A stretch of 5,870 nucleotides of DNA, from positions 1 through 5,870 of the forward strand of contig JAUXAH010000126.1 of NCBI GenBank assembly GCA_030614945.1. Reading direction: 5' to 3'. Shown here piece by piece: positions 5,340 through 5,870 of the stretch. Position numbers and translations under genes: made by a program. Positions within the stretch are counted from its first letter, which is position 1, and each line of letters starts with the position of its first letter. This DNA is from Phycisphaerae bacterium. Lineage in GTDB: Bacteria > Planctomycetota > Phycisphaerae > Sedimentisphaerales > SG8-4. A model generated the notes under the pieces. That model was not told the DNA's origin. It ran no database searches and saw only the letters and a program-made list of their open reading frames with translations.

Positions 5340-5361
5340 GCTCCGCGTTCTCTGCGGTTAA
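5340..5361 (-). repeat. short repeat unit CGCAGAGAACGCGGAG at the murG stop codon
   Basis: Read on the minus strand, TTTAACCGCAGAGAACG followed by CGGAGCAG starts at the murG stop codon and contains two related units, CCGCAGAGAA and CGCGGAG. It resembles a common intergenic repeat of the ACCACAGAGAACACAGAG type. It adjoins the palindrome at 5296-5339, so the 91 bp between murG and the prenyl synthase are almost entirely repeat-like DNA. Confidence 0.45.
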
Positions 5362-5870
5362 ACAATCTTTAATAACCTTTCTGCAATCTTCAAACCGGCA
5401 TCCAGCCTCGCAATTGCCTCGCAAGCTTTCGCCATTTCCTTTAGTTTTTTTTCATCTTTCATCAACTCTTCCAGCTCTTCGGCCAGCCATTCAGCCGTCT
5501 CTTTGCGCTCCGGCAAATCATCTATTACAACCGCCGCTCCCGCCTCAACCAGTTTGCCCGCATTCAGGTATTGATGCCTGTCCTTATGATACGGATAAGG
5601 CATACAGATACTCGGCACAGAAGCCGCGGCATATTCAGCCACGCTGACCGCTCCACTCCTGCCGACCACCAAATCCGCAGCCGACAATAAACTCGGCATA
5701 TCATCGAAATAATCCAGGACCTTATGCCCAATTTTTGTCTCGGCGTACATCTGCCTGACTTCTTCGTAATTACCGGCCCCTGTCAGATGGACTATTTGCC
5801 AATCCTCGGCAAAATCAGCTAACTTTTCCAACAGCGAGCCCCGCCCCTCGGAGGGGCTGGGCGAGCACAC
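5358..5870 (-). CDS. murG: MurG, lipid II synthase GlcNAc transferase, C-terminal part
   Basis: MurG transfers GlcNAc from UDP-GlcNAc to lipid I on the cytoplasmic face of the inner membrane, giving lipid II for peptidoglycan. The visible 170 codons are the C-terminal domain; the N-terminus is cut by the right edge, and the first codon seen (GTG) is not a start. Family marks are WQIVHLTG (about 24-31), YFDDMPSLLSAADLVVGRSGA split as FDDMPSLL (55-62) and ADLVVGRSGA (65-74), Glu79 in the UDP-GlcNAc site, PYPYHKDRHQYLNA (about 91-104) and GAAVVIDD (111-118). A charged helical tail ends in LLKIV. Residues about 2-11 (CSPSPSEGRG) come from a GC-rich palindrome and have no clear counterpart in the family, so they may be an in-frame insertion. 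The gene ends 91 bp before the prenyl synthase frame, same strand. Confidence 0.92.
   Translation of the reverse strand: MCSPSPSEGRGSLLEKLADFAEDWQIVHLTGAGNYEEVRQMYAETKIGHKVLDYFDDMPSLLSAADLVVGRSGAVSVAEYAAASVPSICMPYPYHKDRHQYLNAGKLVEAGAAVVIDDLPERKETAEWLAEELEELMKDEKKLKEMAKACEAIARLDAGLKIAERLLKIV
5834..5866. repeat. GC-rich palindrome inside murG
   Basis: Arms 5834-5849 and 5851-5866 pair at 13 of 16 positions around a single central base, with an uninterrupted core GCCCCTC / GAGGGGC. On the coding strand it encodes SPSPSEGRGS, low-complexity residues that do not look like MurG. It may be a dispersed palindromic element that entered the gene in frame. Confidence 0.5.

Noticed and set aside
5221..5424. 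67-codon minus-strand frame between murG and the prenyl synthase
   Set aside because: It overlaps both genes out of frame and mainly translates the repeats (LTAENAE, HAIRYTL).

Overview
The window is a compact bacterial chromosomal segment with mid-range GC. It encodes a peptidoglycan-building cell with an outer membrane: MurG, an anchored LysM/YkuD transpeptidase, and a signal-peptide-bearing beta-barrel protein ending in Phe. The gene mix and the load of dispersed small repeats would suit an uncultured Planctomycetota (Phycisphaerae-like) lineage. That placement is an inference with low certainty; no rRNA or marker gene settles it.

Layout. Positions 1-2937 hold a minus-strand cluster read from right to left: rarA (AAA+ ATPase of stalled forks), fau (5-formyltetrahydrofolate cyclo-ligase) and a LysM/L,D-transpeptidase gene running off the left edge. 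Gaps are 48 and 57 bp, so they are probably one operon. A near-consensus sigma-70 promoter sits directly against the rarA ATG, implying a leaderless mRNA. Positions 3189-4001 hold a plus-strand exported TorF/Gcw_chp-type outer-membrane protein, transcribed divergently and closed by a hairpin terminator at 4031-4068. Positions 4232-5266 (minus) encode a long-chain polyprenyl diphosphate synthase, convergent with the porin. Positions 5358-5870 (minus) are the C-terminal part of murG, cut by the right edge. MurG uses a polyprenyl-linked lipid, but the synthase looks like the type that makes quinone side chains, so no direct pathway link is claimed.

The most unusual content is small-repeat DNA. 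A degenerate tandem repeat with a strict 7-bp period occurs at four places (902-929, 1500-1562, 4990-5056, 5265-5285). Each lies on or inside a gene boundary: it supplies the fau stop codon, the rarA C-terminus and stop, the fau Shine-Dalgarno sequence, an in-frame insertion in the prenyl synthase, and the apparent start codon of that synthase. The two long copies share one architecture: GCGTNNN units, then a GCGAAA junction, then ACGNNNN units. Other repeat-like units are a 16-bp perfect inverted repeat bounding a 143-bp segment whose right arm encodes the last residues of the synthase (4107-4249), an 11-bp-stem palindrome (5296-5339) next to a CGCAGAGAACGCGGAG unit at the murG stop, and a palindrome inside murG (5834-5866). 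Together they resemble the heptanucleotide STRR repeats of cyanobacteria and the in-frame Rickettsia palindromic elements, but I do not recognise them as a described family.
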